64,000 bases of DNA, from assembly GCF_002742265.1 (NCBI RefSeq), contig NZ_MDGL01000126.1:1-64000 (forward strand), given 5' to 3'. Origin of the DNA: Maribacter sp. 4G9 (GTDB lineage: Bacteria > Bacteroidota > Bacteroidia > Flavobacteriales > Flavobacteriaceae). Under the pieces are notes generated by a model that made no database searches, had not been told where the DNA came from, and was given only the letters and a program-made list of their open reading frames with translations. This document shows, piece by piece, positions 55,101-62,200 of the stretch (position 1 is its first letter; each line of letters opens with the position of its first letter). A program made the translations under genes and the position numbers.

Positions 55101-56480
55101 TAAAACCTGTGCTAGGTTTTGGTTGCCTCCAGCATTGGCATCTACATAGGCTCTAGTCGCTGCATCCTGAGGATCAGTTGGGTCTAACAAATTTTTAATT
55201 TGAAGCGCATTGGCGTCTGTTCCTTGGGCTAAAACTTGTGCGAGATTTTGTTCATCAAGGTCTGTTTTTATATATCCTAATGCCGTTATATCGGCGTCGG
55301 ACAATTGGGTATTTGTGTCGATATCTGTTAGCGGGACGGCCAGTGTTCCTGCTACATCGGTTAACCGTAATTCTCCACCCGCCACCTCAAAAGTTTGGTT
55401 TTGTTCATTTATTGGATCGCTTCCTCCAGATGTTACGATATCCGCGATTTCGGTATCTATATATCCCTTAGTAGCGGCATCTTGGTCATCCACTGGTGTA
55501 CCTATGTTTTTAATTAATAAGCCACCCGCATCGTTCCCGTCCGCTAAAACTTCATTGATATTTTGAAGTTCGTTATCGGGTTCGGCATCCGCATCGTTGA
55601 CGTTTAAGGTTATTTCATTTCCATTCAGAATTGCAATATTTCCAGGGGTGTTGTCCGAATCAATTGTCTGGTTGTCACTCCCAGTATTGTTTAAAAAGCT
55701 CAAATCGATTTCATTGCCATTCTCTATTTGTAAACGGTTATCAGGGGTTAACGTCAAGGTTTGGTCATCAGACCCTACCAAAGCTTCCAAGTTGATACTA
55801 TTGCTTCCCGTTCCCGTTGCCGGGTTAAGGGTCAACGTATTGGAATCCTTATCAAAGGTCAATTCGTATAGCTCATTCTGGTTCTGCCAATCCGGGATCC
55901 CATTTATGTTGGTCGTCAATATTTGAATTGGCCCTGCAATAGCCATATCACGAGATTCGATGGTTCGATCTATGATCGCATCAGAATCCACGGATTCCGT
56001 TGCAAGTTCATCCGGGCCTACGGCAGCATCCCCCAGTTTATTCCTTCCAATCGAATTATCCTGTATGTCCACACCGTTGATGCCGCCATCAGCAATTTGT
56101 TCGGTACGTATACTATTGGTGGCCACTTCCAGATTATAGTTGCCCTGGGTCTGTGTAATGGCGATGGTGCTTCTAAGGTTTTCAATGGGATCGTTAGTAA
56201 GGGTAAAGCTTACGGCATCGCAGAGATTTACCCATTGGGCACCGTCGTAATAATGGATACATTCCGTATCCGTATTGTACACCAAGCCCCCACGCTGTGG
56301 TGTTATGGTCTCCATTTGTAACGTGGAAACTTTCGAAATTACGAGTACCCTGGAGCTGCTCTCCAGTTCCAATAAAGAGCTTGGGTCAATGTTCTGGGGA
56401 TTGTCGCCAATTTTAATCTGTGCCACGGCTGCCATGGTAGCCATGCACAAAACAAAGGAGAGTATAAAGAGACGTTTCAT
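52101..56480 (-). CDS. Very large secreted repeat protein (main frame, truncated by a frameshift)
   Basis: The 1459-residue frame begins with a signal peptide (MKRLFILSFVLCMATMAAVAQ). It is low in Lys, Cys and aromatic residues and rich in Asp, Asn, Thr and Gly, like phage-tail-fibre or adhesin shafts. Repeats of several ages are visible: LAQVLAQGTDANALQIKNLL twice (about residues 415-500), VTAAPTNYTAGTPNVEAHLA twice (about 530-640), and a C-terminal array of near-identical 84-residue units containing IAPGADGEVLTTAGGVATW. The frame ends in an unrelated 14-residue tail after the duplication. Removal of 26 bp joins it to 51472-52155. No T9SS domain is seen on the main frame. Confidence 0.8.
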   Translation of the reverse strand: MKRLFILSFVLCMATMAAVAQIKIGDNPQNIDPSSLLELESSSRVLVISKVSTLQMETITPQRGGLVYNTDTECIHYYDGAQWVNLCDAVSFTLTNDPIENLRSTIAITQTQGNYNLEVATNSIRTEQIADGGINGVDIQDNSIGRNKLGDAAVGPDELATESVDSDAIIDRTIESRDMAIAGPIQILTTNINGIPDWQNQNELYELTFDKDSNTLTLNPATGTGSNSINLEALVGSDDQTLTLTPDNRLQIENGNEIDLSFLNNTGSDNQTIDSDNTPGNIAILNGNEITLNVNDADAEPDNELQNINEVLADGNDAGGLLIKNIGTPVDDQDAATKGYIDTEIADIVTSGGSDPINEQNQTFEVAGGELRLTDVAGTLAVPLTDIDTNTQLSDADITALGYIKTDLDEQNLAQVLAQGTDANALQIKNLLDPTDPQDAATRAYVDANAGGNQNLAQVLAQGTDANTLQIKNLLDPTDLQDAATKKYVDDNIVAAGGGVPTDELNQTFIINGLNIELTDAGGTLQIPINQINSDDQDADEVLVTAAPTNYTAGTPNVEAHLAGIDAALAAGGNPTDEIQDLDLTTDILTITNNAAATPIDLTPYLDNTDDQDAAEVAVTAAPTNYTAGTPDVEAHLAGIDAALSGGGGSIELADQTTITGDGTLGNEFTVGTIGTGEIGNGTILLEDINQNGAADGQIIKWDATANAGTGGWIVAEDRTDGTGVPTLTNATILIGDATNTPQERTISGDVTLDNTGLATITVDAITSAEVTDLSIATDDLANNSITIEKIAEGLDGQILTTNGTDVIWADNTLAVSNLATDDLTQDNEDRIYNFGANALTFLGTGTIGISQNPAFNAAAALHVDGTTLSNGFATASPLGFYFNGNLETGLHFDEFTPDLVSLTAGNIRALTVTNTAGTTNVLVPERLQLGGLVADNSNAVGTNGQVLTSTGTGVAWQDVPGSLTGVTGSIFFADATGEVSENNAQLFWDTGLNRLGIGTNTPERKLDVAGEIRGNQFSSTGGTVAEPAYSFSTGDDANTGMFRPAADEIGFAVGGVEALRMEEDGGNTNVTIFQSLTLENLLLDKDGDAGTPGQILSSTGTQTDWIDAPTGGAINTDATLTGDGQTGTPLSIADNSINSARIADGTIANEDIAANAIETANILDANVTEAKIAPGADGEVLTTAGGVATWAAPTAGAVSTDGTTITGDGNATDLSVPIGGITTGQILDGTIANADIAANAIETANILDANVTEAKIAPGADGEVLTTAGGVATWAAPTTGAVSTDGTTITGDGNATDLSVPIGGITTGQILDGTIANADIAANAIETANILDANVTEAKIAPGADGEVLTTAGGVATWAVPTAGAVSTDGTTITGDGNATDLSVPIGGISTGQILDGTIANADIAANAIETANILDANVTEAKIAPGADGEVLTTAGGVATWAAQVEWQHGRHRQQVR
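52105..53045 (-). repeat. Tandem array of 252-bp (84-codon) repeats
   Basis: The same landmark (the GCCGTGGT or GCGGTGGT step) occurs at 52171, 52423, 52675 and 52927, exactly 252 bp apart. The units are nearly identical at DNA level, including synonymous positions, so they are recent or homogenised. Units correspond to NILDANVTEAKIAPGADGEV through IANADIAANAIETA. Because 252 is a multiple of 3, all six frames look periodic, which also produces a long antisense open frame. Confidence 0.95.
52121..52172 (-). repeat. Exact 26-bp tandem duplication causing a frameshift
   Basis: Bases 52121-52146 and 52147-52172 are identical 26-mers (GCCGCCCATGTTGCCACTCC plus ACCTGC). The other 252-bp units have this 26-mer once. 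An extra 26 bp shifts the frame by two. The span 51472-56480 is 5009 bp; minus 26 it is 4983 bp, exactly 1661 codons including the stop, so deleting one copy restores a single frame. Confidence 0.95.
54551..55260 (-). repeat. Older, diverged internal repeats in the large repeat gene
   Basis: Two pairs of direct repeats are visible. One lies at about 54551-54658 and 54776-54884 (encoding VTAAPTNYTAGTP and VEAHLAGIDAAL). The other lies at about 55030-55125 and 55150-55245 (encoding LAQVLAQGTDAN and LQIKNLLDPTD). They have diverged more than the 252-bp units, so the gene has grown by repeated duplication. Confidence 0.8.
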
Positions 56481-56513
56481 ATAGTGCTATTTGACTTGAA
56501 AATAGTGGGAAAA

Positions 56514-56540
56514 CAAAAATAGGATTATCTATAGGCCAAA
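56514..56540 (-). promoter_or_regulatory. Possible promoter of the large repeat gene
   Basis: On the minus strand a TTTG at 56540-56537 and TATTTTTG at 56521-56514 are separated by 15 bp, a little short for the phylum consensus. The ATG at 56480 would follow a leader of about 25-30 nt. Confidence 0.4.
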
Positions 56541-56648
56541 CCTTTTTTTAGCGTTAAAATGATAGCTCTTTAGGACAAAATGTATGTTAAATCGGTTGAA
56601 ATGAATGTAGTAACCTCTTAGGTTGTACCGTATTGGATACGTATTTTG

Positions 56649-56718
56649 AAGTACGTACAAGAAATTAACAAAAGTTTATTTGTCGGATTTTTTTTAAAAT
56701 CGGTACATGTACGTACTT
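56649..56718. promoter_or_regulatory. 11-bp inverted repeat in front of the envelope operon (candidate operator)
   Basis: AAGTACGTACA at 56649-56659 is repeated in inverted orientation as TGTACGTACTT at 56708-56718, with 48 bp between. Each half is itself almost palindromic around GTACGTAC, which suits a dimeric regulator binding at two sites. The downstream copy lies just upstream of the -7 box at 56743-56750. Bound protein could also influence the divergent repeat gene. Confidence 0.5.
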
Positions 56719-56742
56719 TATCTTCACTAAATAGGACTTGCC

Positions 56743-56750
56743 TATCTTTG
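56743..56750 (+). promoter_or_regulatory. -7 element of the envelope operon
   Basis: TATCTTTG matches TAnnTTTG and lies 22-29 bp before the ATG at 56772. A convincing TTG at -33 is missing, which suggests dependence on an activator binding at the nearby inverted repeat. Confidence 0.5.
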
Positions 56751-56771
56751 ACAAGTTCATACAAACACATT

Positions 56772-57515
56772 ATGGCCAAGAACTTACTATCGTCCCTTTT
56801 ATTCCTCTTCATTTGTTTTTCCCATGCACAGGATGATGGGAGAAGACTTATTTACGGACATGTTTTGTATAAAAACGTGGACGTGCCCAACGAATATGTG
56901 ATCAACTCTACCAGCGAAGAGGCCACGGAGACGGATGAGGACGGTGAGTTTGCCATTCGGGTTAAGGAAGGTGACGAGCTGGTCTTTACGGCCGTGAATT
57001 ATCAGTACCAAATAGTGAAGATTACTCCGGAAATCCTGGAGAAAAATAGGATCATCGTGAGCGTAAACGAGAAGATTACAGAATTGGACGAAGTGGTCGT
57101 CACCCCCGAAAACGAGGAGCGCTTTTTGCAACTGAGGAACGAAGAGTTCAAAGAGGTGGAATATGAGATCGACCGTAGTACCGAGGTTCAAAATATTGCC
57201 CTTTCCCAAACGGAGCGGGGGATGCAGGACGGACTCAATTTCGTGAACATTTTTAAGGCTATTTTCAAAGCCAAGGCGGATGCCCCGGACGACGGCCCTC
57301 AGGTAGCGGTAAGCGACGTGCTTAGAAGGGTTTATGACAACCGGTTTTTTATGGAGGACCTACAATTGACCCAGAGCCAAATCGAACCTTTTTTGACCTA
57401 TTGCGACCAAAAATTACCGGCCAGGTCCCTTTTGCGTAAGGAAAACGAATTTCAATTGATCGATTCGCTGGTGAATCTGAGTAAATCTTTCCGAGAAAAC
57501 CTGAATGAGGACTAA
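56772..57515 (+). CDS. Exported carboxypeptidase-like regulatory-domain protein, copy 1
   Basis: A 247-residue protein starting MAKNLLSSLLFLFICFSHAQ (signal peptide). Residues about 25-110 form a CarboxypepD_reg-like beta domain: LIYGHVLYKNVDVPNEYVIN, ATETDEDGEFAIRVKEGDEL and EKITELDEVVVTPE, the same module that opens SusC-type receptors, but no barrel follows. A helical C-terminal half has no recognised family. The ATG at 56772 is chosen over the longer open frame from 56646, which would include promoter DNA. Its end overlaps the next gene by 11 bp. Confidence 0.85.
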   Translation: MAKNLLSSLLFLFICFSHAQDDGRRLIYGHVLYKNVDVPNEYVINSTSEEATETDEDGEFAIRVKEGDELVFTAVNYQYQIVKITPEILEKNRIIVSVNEKITELDEVVVTPENEERFLQLRNEEFKEVEYEIDRSTEVQNIALSQTERGMQDGLNFVNIFKAIFKAKADAPDDGPQVAVSDVLRRVYDNRFFMEDLQLTQSQIEPFLTYCDQKLPARSLLRKENEFQLIDSLVNLSKSFRENLNED

Positions 57516-58278
57516 GTTCCTTTTGATTATTCTCTTCCCCGTTCTGGCTTTTTCGCAAACCTGGGAAACCAAAAATTTAAAAGGCAGGGTCACCAGCAAG
57601 GATGGGGACGTGGCGGCCACCCACGTGTTGAATATTACCACACAAAAGGCTGGCATTACGGATATCAATGGCTTTTTTAGCATTTCGGTGCACTTGAACG
57701 ATACCCTGGTTTTTTCGGCCGTGCAGTTCAAGAAAAAGCGCATTGTGGTCACGCCCGCCATTTTTGCAAGCTCAACCATTGAAGTGCCTTTGGACGAGGC
57801 CTTGGAAGAACTAGATGAGGTGGTGGTTACCCCGTATAACCTTTCCGGAGATATATCTAAGGATCTACAAATTTTGAATACGGAACCCGTGGTCACCACC
57901 TCCACCTTGGGCTTGCCAAACGCCTATGTTAGGGTTCCTACCAAAGCGGAACGGGAACTTTACGAAGCCACCTCTGGAGGGATAGGTATTCCTTTGAATC
58001 CTATTCTAAATGGTATTTCCGGAAGGACCAAAATGCTCAAAAAGCGGGTTGAACGAGATAATTTGTACGACCGGACAGGACGTGTCCGTGAATTCTATGC
58101 CGATTCCCTCTACCAAACGGAACTGAAGATTCCAAAGGAAAGGACCGATGACTTTTTCTATTTTTGTGAGGTGGATTCCGCTTTTCAAACGGTGGTGGAT
58201 ACCCACGACCTGATTCAAATTTGGGAATTCCTTGAAAAAAAAAGTTTGGTCTATAGAAAGAATAATGGGTTAGACTAG
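57505..58278 (+). CDS. Exported carboxypeptidase-like regulatory-domain protein, copy 2
   Basis: A 257-residue protein with a signal peptide (MRTKFLLIILFPVLAFSQ) and the same N-terminal beta domain (LKGRVTSKDGDVAATHVLNI, ITDINGFFSISVHLNDTLVF, LEELDEVVVTPYN). The rest differs from copy 1 and is mostly helical. The start lies inside the end of copy 1 (11-bp overlap in GAATGAGG), so translation is coupled. Both may be envelope components working with the M1 peptidase encoded two genes later. Confidence 0.85.
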   Translation: MRTKFLLIILFPVLAFSQTWETKNLKGRVTSKDGDVAATHVLNITTQKAGITDINGFFSISVHLNDTLVFSAVQFKKKRIVVTPAIFASSTIEVPLDEALEELDEVVVTPYNLSGDISKDLQILNTEPVVTTSTLGLPNAYVRVPTKAERELYEATSGGIGIPLNPILNGISGRTKMLKKRVERDNLYDRTGRVREFYADSLYQTELKIPKERTDDFFYFCEVDSAFQTVVDTHDLIQIWEFLEKKSLVYRKNNGLD

Positions 58279-58325
58279 CGGGATTCTTGGCATATCGTTT
58301 GTATAGAAATGACTAAATAAAAAAA

Positions 58326-58832
58326 ATGAAACATTTAAAAAAGGGACTGTTCCTAGTACTGCTGCCCTTGTTGGCCTTTACGGCGGCTCATAAATTCTAT
58401 ATAAGCGTCACCAATGTCGGGTATTCCAAAAAGGAAGATGCCCTTCAGGTCATTACCCGTGTTTTTTTGGACGATATGAACGCTGTTCTAAGGGAACGTT
58501 ATGGTATTGATCCACAATTGGGTACGGCTGCCGAAAGCGAGATGGACCGGGACTATTTGGAGAAGTATCTGCGTTCCAAATTCATCGTTGAAATAGATGG
58601 CAAAAAGGTGGATTATACCTTTTTGGGAAAGAAGTATGATTCGGATATGGTTATTTGCTATATCGAAGTTCCCAAGATAAACCTCCCGGAAGTTTCCAGC
58701 ATTGCCATTACCAATGAAATGCTTACGGATTTGTTCGACGACCAACAGAACGTGGTCCATTTTAAGATAAACGGACAAAAAAGGAGTTTTATCCTTGTAA
58801 AATCCGATACTAAAGGAATGTTAAATTTATAA
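58326..58832 (+). CDS. DUF6702-family exported protein
   Basis: The 168-residue protein starts with a signal peptide (MKHLKKGLFLVLLPLLAFTAA), then HKFYISVTNVGYSKKEDALQ, which I recognise as the DUF6702 opening. A beta-sheet rich domain follows, with VITRVFLDDMNAVLRERYGI and IDGKKVDYTFLGKKYDSDMV. Function unknown; in Flavobacteriia it is usually encoded next to an M1 peptidase, as here. 47 bp after copy 2 and 60 bp before the peptidase. Confidence 0.85.
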   Translation: MKHLKKGLFLVLLPLLAFTAAHKFYISVTNVGYSKKEDALQVITRVFLDDMNAVLRERYGIDPQLGTAAESEMDRDYLEKYLRSKFIVEIDGKKVDYTFLGKKYDSDMVICYIEVPKINLPEVSSIAITNEMLTDLFDDQQNVVHFKINGQKRSFILVKSDTKGMLNL

Positions 58833-58892
58833 CGTATGTTAAGAAATTCTTTAAAAAACTTTAATTTCCCGCGCACTAAAACGAACATAAAA

Positions 58893-61202
58893 ATGAGAAA
58901 ACTTAAGTACATTTTTGCCGCTCTTTTATTTTTGGTGGCTGCTGTATCCTTTGCACAGGAGACAGAGCAACAGAAAAGGGAGCCAGGCCATTACAATCAA
59001 AGCAAGTTCAAGCAGTTGTATGAGGAATTTGCTACCCCAAATACCTATCGTTCTGCATCGGGTGCCCCGGGTCCCGATTATTATCAGCAACAGGCGGACT
59101 ATAAGATGGATATCACCTTGGACGATAAAAATGCCAAAATCTTTGGTGAGGAGACCATCACCTATACCAACAATTCCCCAGATGACCTGGAGTATCTTTG
59201 GTTACAGTTAGATCAGAACGTACGGGCCAAGGACTCAAAAGCGCCCTTAAGAAACGGGGATGGAGTTCAATTGGCCGAGCCACCAAGCTCTTTTGCTTCA
59301 AAGCATATGGGAGAACCTTTTGACGGTGGTTTCAATATCGATTATGTAAAGGATGCATCTGGAAAGGAACTGCCTTATACCGTCAACTTCACGATGATGC
59401 GTGTGGATATTCCAACACCTTTAAAGAGTGGGGAGCAATATACTTTTTCCGTAAAATGGAACTATAACATTCCCGATCATACGGTAAACCGTGCTCGTTC
59501 CGGCTATGAATATTTTGCAAAGGACGGTAACCGTGCCTATGTCATTGCCCAATTCTTTCCAAGAATGGCCGTTTACAGCGATGTGGAGGGATGGCAAAAC
59601 CATCAGTTCTGGGGCAGTGGTGAATTCGCACTTACTTTTGGAAATTATGAGGTAAACATAACCGTGCCCGCAGACCATATTTTGGATGGTACAGGCGTGC
59701 TGCAGAATCGCAAGGAAGTGTATTCCAAGGAAATGATGCAACGCTATGAGAAGGCCGTAAAATCCTATGACAAGCCCGTTATCATTGTCACCCAAGAAGA
59801 GGTGGAAGCCGCAGAAAAGGGCTTTTCGAATAAGACAAAGACTTGGAAACTTAAGGCTGAAAACGTTCGTGACTTCGCTTTTGCAACTTCCCGAAAGTTT
59901 ATTTTGGATATGCAAGCTGTCAAAATAGGAAATAGGGACGTGATGGCTGTATCCATGTATCCAAAGGAAGGAAACCCCTTATGGGAGGAATATTCCACGA
60001 AGGTGGTTGCCCATACATTGAGGTCTTATTCCGCACATACCTTTGATTATCCCTATCCCAAGGCCATCTCCGTACACGCTAAGAATCAGGGAATGGAGTA
60101 TCCTATGATTTGTTGGAACTACGGTAGGCCCAATGAGGACGGCACCTATTCGGATAGGGTAAAATACGGGATGATGAGCGTAATCATCCATGAGGTGGGA
60201 CATAACTTCTTCCCCATGATCGTGAATTCCGATGAGCGTCAGTGGGGCTGGATGGACGAGGGTCTGGATACCTTTATGCAGTACATGGCGGAACAGGAGT
60301 TTGGGGAAGCGTTTCCTGAAGCTATCGCTCCCAATGACAAATACCCTTCCAGAAGAGGTGACCCGGCGAAAATCGTTCCGTACATGAGCGGGGACCAAAG
60401 TACCATTTCGCCCATCATGTCCAATCCGGAAAATGTCTACCAATTGGGCCCCAATGCCTATGCCAAGCCCGCTACCGCATTGAATATTTTAAGGGAGACC
60501 GTTATGGGCAGGGAGCTATTTGACCATGCCTTTAAAACCTATGCACAACGTTGGATGTTCAAACACCCAACCCCTGAGGATTTCTTCAGGACCATGGAAG
60601 ACGCCTCTGCGGTGGACTTGGATTATTTTTGGAGAGGATGGTTCTATACTACGGATTATGTGGACATCGGTGTAAAAGGTATCAAGAAATACTACGTGAC
60701 GGACAAACCCACCAAGAAAATGCAGGAATATATGGCCGCCCGTAACATCACGGAGGCAGATTTGCCCCCGTTGGTATATCTGGCCGAAGAGGATAGCGAG
60801 GATTTTGATGCCAACTTAAAAGGAAAATCCCCATCAGAAAGTTCGCAAACACTCAAGGAATTTATGATGGACAACATGACCGCCGAAGAAAGGGCGGCCG
60901 TGAAAGAGCCTAAATATTTTTATGAGATTATCTATGATAAGCCAGGAGGCATCCCTATGCCCTTGATCGTGGAGTATACCTATGCCGATGGCACTACCCA
61001 AAACATCACCTATCCCGCTGAAATTTGGAGGAAGAACGATGCCGAAGTGAGTATCGTAGTTTCTTCTTCTACAGAGTTAACAGGTATCGTTGTAGATCCA
61101 AAAATGGAAACAGCGGATATAGACACTACCAACAATTCCTGGCCTAAGAAAGAGGAACAAAACGACTTTGACAAGTTCAAGGAAAATATCAAAGGAAAAT
61201 AA
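58893..61202 (+). CDS. Exported M1-family metallopeptidase
   Basis: The 769-residue protein has a signal peptide (MRKLKYIFAALLFLVAAVSFAQ). It has an aminopeptidase N-like N-terminal domain (YKMDITLDDKNAKIFGEETI) and a gluzincin domain with HEVGHNFFP (433-441) and third ligand Glu456 in GWMDEGLDTF, giving HEXXH-x18-E. The usual M1 exopeptidase GxMEN motif reads QGMEYPMICW here, so the peptide-end specificity may differ. The ATG at 58893 is used; the frame start at 58836 adds an implausible leader. Last gene of the operon, followed by a terminator. Confidence 0.92.
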   Translation: MRKLKYIFAALLFLVAAVSFAQETEQQKREPGHYNQSKFKQLYEEFATPNTYRSASGAPGPDYYQQQADYKMDITLDDKNAKIFGEETITYTNNSPDDLEYLWLQLDQNVRAKDSKAPLRNGDGVQLAEPPSSFASKHMGEPFDGGFNIDYVKDASGKELPYTVNFTMMRVDIPTPLKSGEQYTFSVKWNYNIPDHTVNRARSGYEYFAKDGNRAYVIAQFFPRMAVYSDVEGWQNHQFWGSGEFALTFGNYEVNITVPADHILDGTGVLQNRKEVYSKEMMQRYEKAVKSYDKPVIIVTQEEVEAAEKGFSNKTKTWKLKAENVRDFAFATSRKFILDMQAVKIGNRDVMAVSMYPKEGNPLWEEYSTKVVAHTLRSYSAHTFDYPYPKAISVHAKNQGMEYPMICWNYGRPNEDGTYSDRVKYGMMSVIIHEVGHNFFPMIVNSDERQWGWMDEGLDTFMQYMAEQEFGEAFPEAIAPNDKYPSRRGDPAKIVPYMSGDQSTISPIMSNPENVYQLGPNAYAKPATALNILRETVMGRELFDHAFKTYAQRWMFKHPTPEDFFRTMEDASAVDLDYFWRGWFYTTDYVDIGVKGIKKYYVTDKPTKKMQEYMAARNITEADLPPLVYLAEEDSEDFDANLKGKSPSESSQTLKEFMMDNMTAEERAAVKEPKYFYEIIYDKPGGIPMPLIVEYTYADGTTQNITYPAEIWRKNDAEVSIVVSSSTELTGIVVDPKMETADIDTTNNSWPKKEEQNDFDKFKENIKGK

Positions 61203-61216
61203 TCAAGATTTATTTT

Positions 61217-61248
61217 GAAAAAGCCCTGTTAAAGAACAGGGCTTTTTT
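61217..61248 (+). terminator. Terminator of the envelope operon
   Basis: AAAAGCCCTGTT pairs perfectly with AACAGGGCTTTT around a 4-base loop, followed by more T, 14 bp after the M1 peptidase stop. Confidence 0.85.
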
Positions 61249-61280
61249 ATTGCGCATCTAAACTTGATTATATTTGTAGT

Positions 61281-61619
61281 ATGATTTCAATACATTTTTT
61301 ATTCATAAGTGGTGCCGAAATATTCTTCATCCTATTTATAGTGGTGATGGTATTTGGGGCGGATAAAATTCCTGGTATCGCCAAGGGATTGGGTAAGGGC
61401 ATGAGACAATTGAGGGATGCCACGGATGATATCAAAAGGGAAATACAGCGTAGTGCCGATAAGCAGGGAATAGACACCAGTGTCATCACGGATATCCAAA
61501 AGGATATCGATGATGTAAAGAGTAGTATAGATTCCGGTATCACCAAGGACATTAAAAAGGAGTTTGGTGAGGTTGGCAAAAAAATAGGGGACATATCCGG
61601 AACCGTTAAAAGAAAGTAG
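61281..61619 (+). CDS. tatA: Twin-arginine translocase TatA/TatE subunit
   Basis: A 112-residue protein with one N-terminal transmembrane helix (residues about 8-27, SGAEIFFILFIVVMVFGADK), the hinge KIPGIAKGLGKGMRQLRDAT and a charged amphipathic and coiled C-terminal tail, as in TatA of this phylum. It polymerises at the TatC receptor to pass folded proteins. tatC is not in the window. A TATATTTG box sits only 4 bp before the ATG, with TTG at 61250-61252, which raises the possibility of a leaderless transcript. The next gene, a PAP2 phosphatase, starts 8 bp after the stop. Confidence 0.92.
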   Translation: MISIHFLFISGAEIFFILFIVVMVFGADKIPGIAKGLGKGMRQLRDATDDIKREIQRSADKQGIDTSVITDIQKDIDDVKSSIDSGITKDIKKEFGEVGKKIGDISGTVKRK

Positions 61620-61627
61620 TCGCGTCT

Positions 61628-62200
61628 ATGTGGGACCTACTTTTGGAATGGGACCAAAAAATTTTGATATTCCTCAATAATCTGGGTACGGAACCGTACG
61701 ATACCTTCTGGCAAACCCTCACAAAATATCCACCTTGGATTCCGCTTTTTATCCTTTTTCTTTTCCTGATTTTCAAGTCAAGACCTTGGAAGGAAGCTCT
61801 AGGATTGTTATTCGTTCTTGGCATCATGGTTTTGTTCGTGGAGACCTTTTCCAACCTGACCAAATTGGTTGTAGAACGGTTACGGCCCAATAATGATGAA
61901 GCAGTCAAATCCCTTATTCGGGTTTTGGCAAACCCTTCGAGCTATAGTTTTTTTTCTGGACATGCCGCTATGTCATTTTCGGTGACATCCTTCCTTTATT
62001 TTTCTTTGAGAAAACGTTGCCGGTGGATTTGGATATGCTACGTATGGCCACTCCTTTTTGTTGCAAGCCGTATCTATTTGGGGGTACACTATCCCTCGGA
62101 TATCCTCGTGGGGGCCTTGTTTGGACTACTTTCGGCTTGGATATTTCAGGTATTATATTTGAACCTTATTTTACCCTACTTAAAGTCAAACCGTCCCTAA
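61628..62200 (+). CDS. PAP2-family membrane phosphatase
   Basis: The 190-residue integral membrane protein has the three acid-phosphatase signatures: KLVVERLRP (KX6RP, around residue 80), SFFSGHAAM, and SRIYLGVHYPSD (SRX5HX3D). Candidate substrates are undecaprenyl pyrophosphate or phosphatidyl phosphates. Its 3' end overlaps the convergent O-methyltransferase gene by 35 bp. It lies 8 bp after tatA, so it is probably co-transcribed. Confidence 0.92.
   Translation: MWDLLLEWDQKILIFLNNLGTEPYDTFWQTLTKYPPWIPLFILFLFLIFKSRPWKEALGLLFVLGIMVLFVETFSNLTKLVVERLRPNNDEAVKSLIRVLANPSSYSFFSGHAAMSFSVTSFLYFSLRKRCRWIWICYVWPLLFVASRIYLGVHYPSDILVGALFGLLSAWIFQVLYLNLILPYLKSNRP

Noticed and set aside
56646-56771. Extended N-terminus for the first envelope-operon protein
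   Set aside because: The extra codons cover the inverted repeat and the -7 box, and the signal peptide begins at the ATG at 56772.
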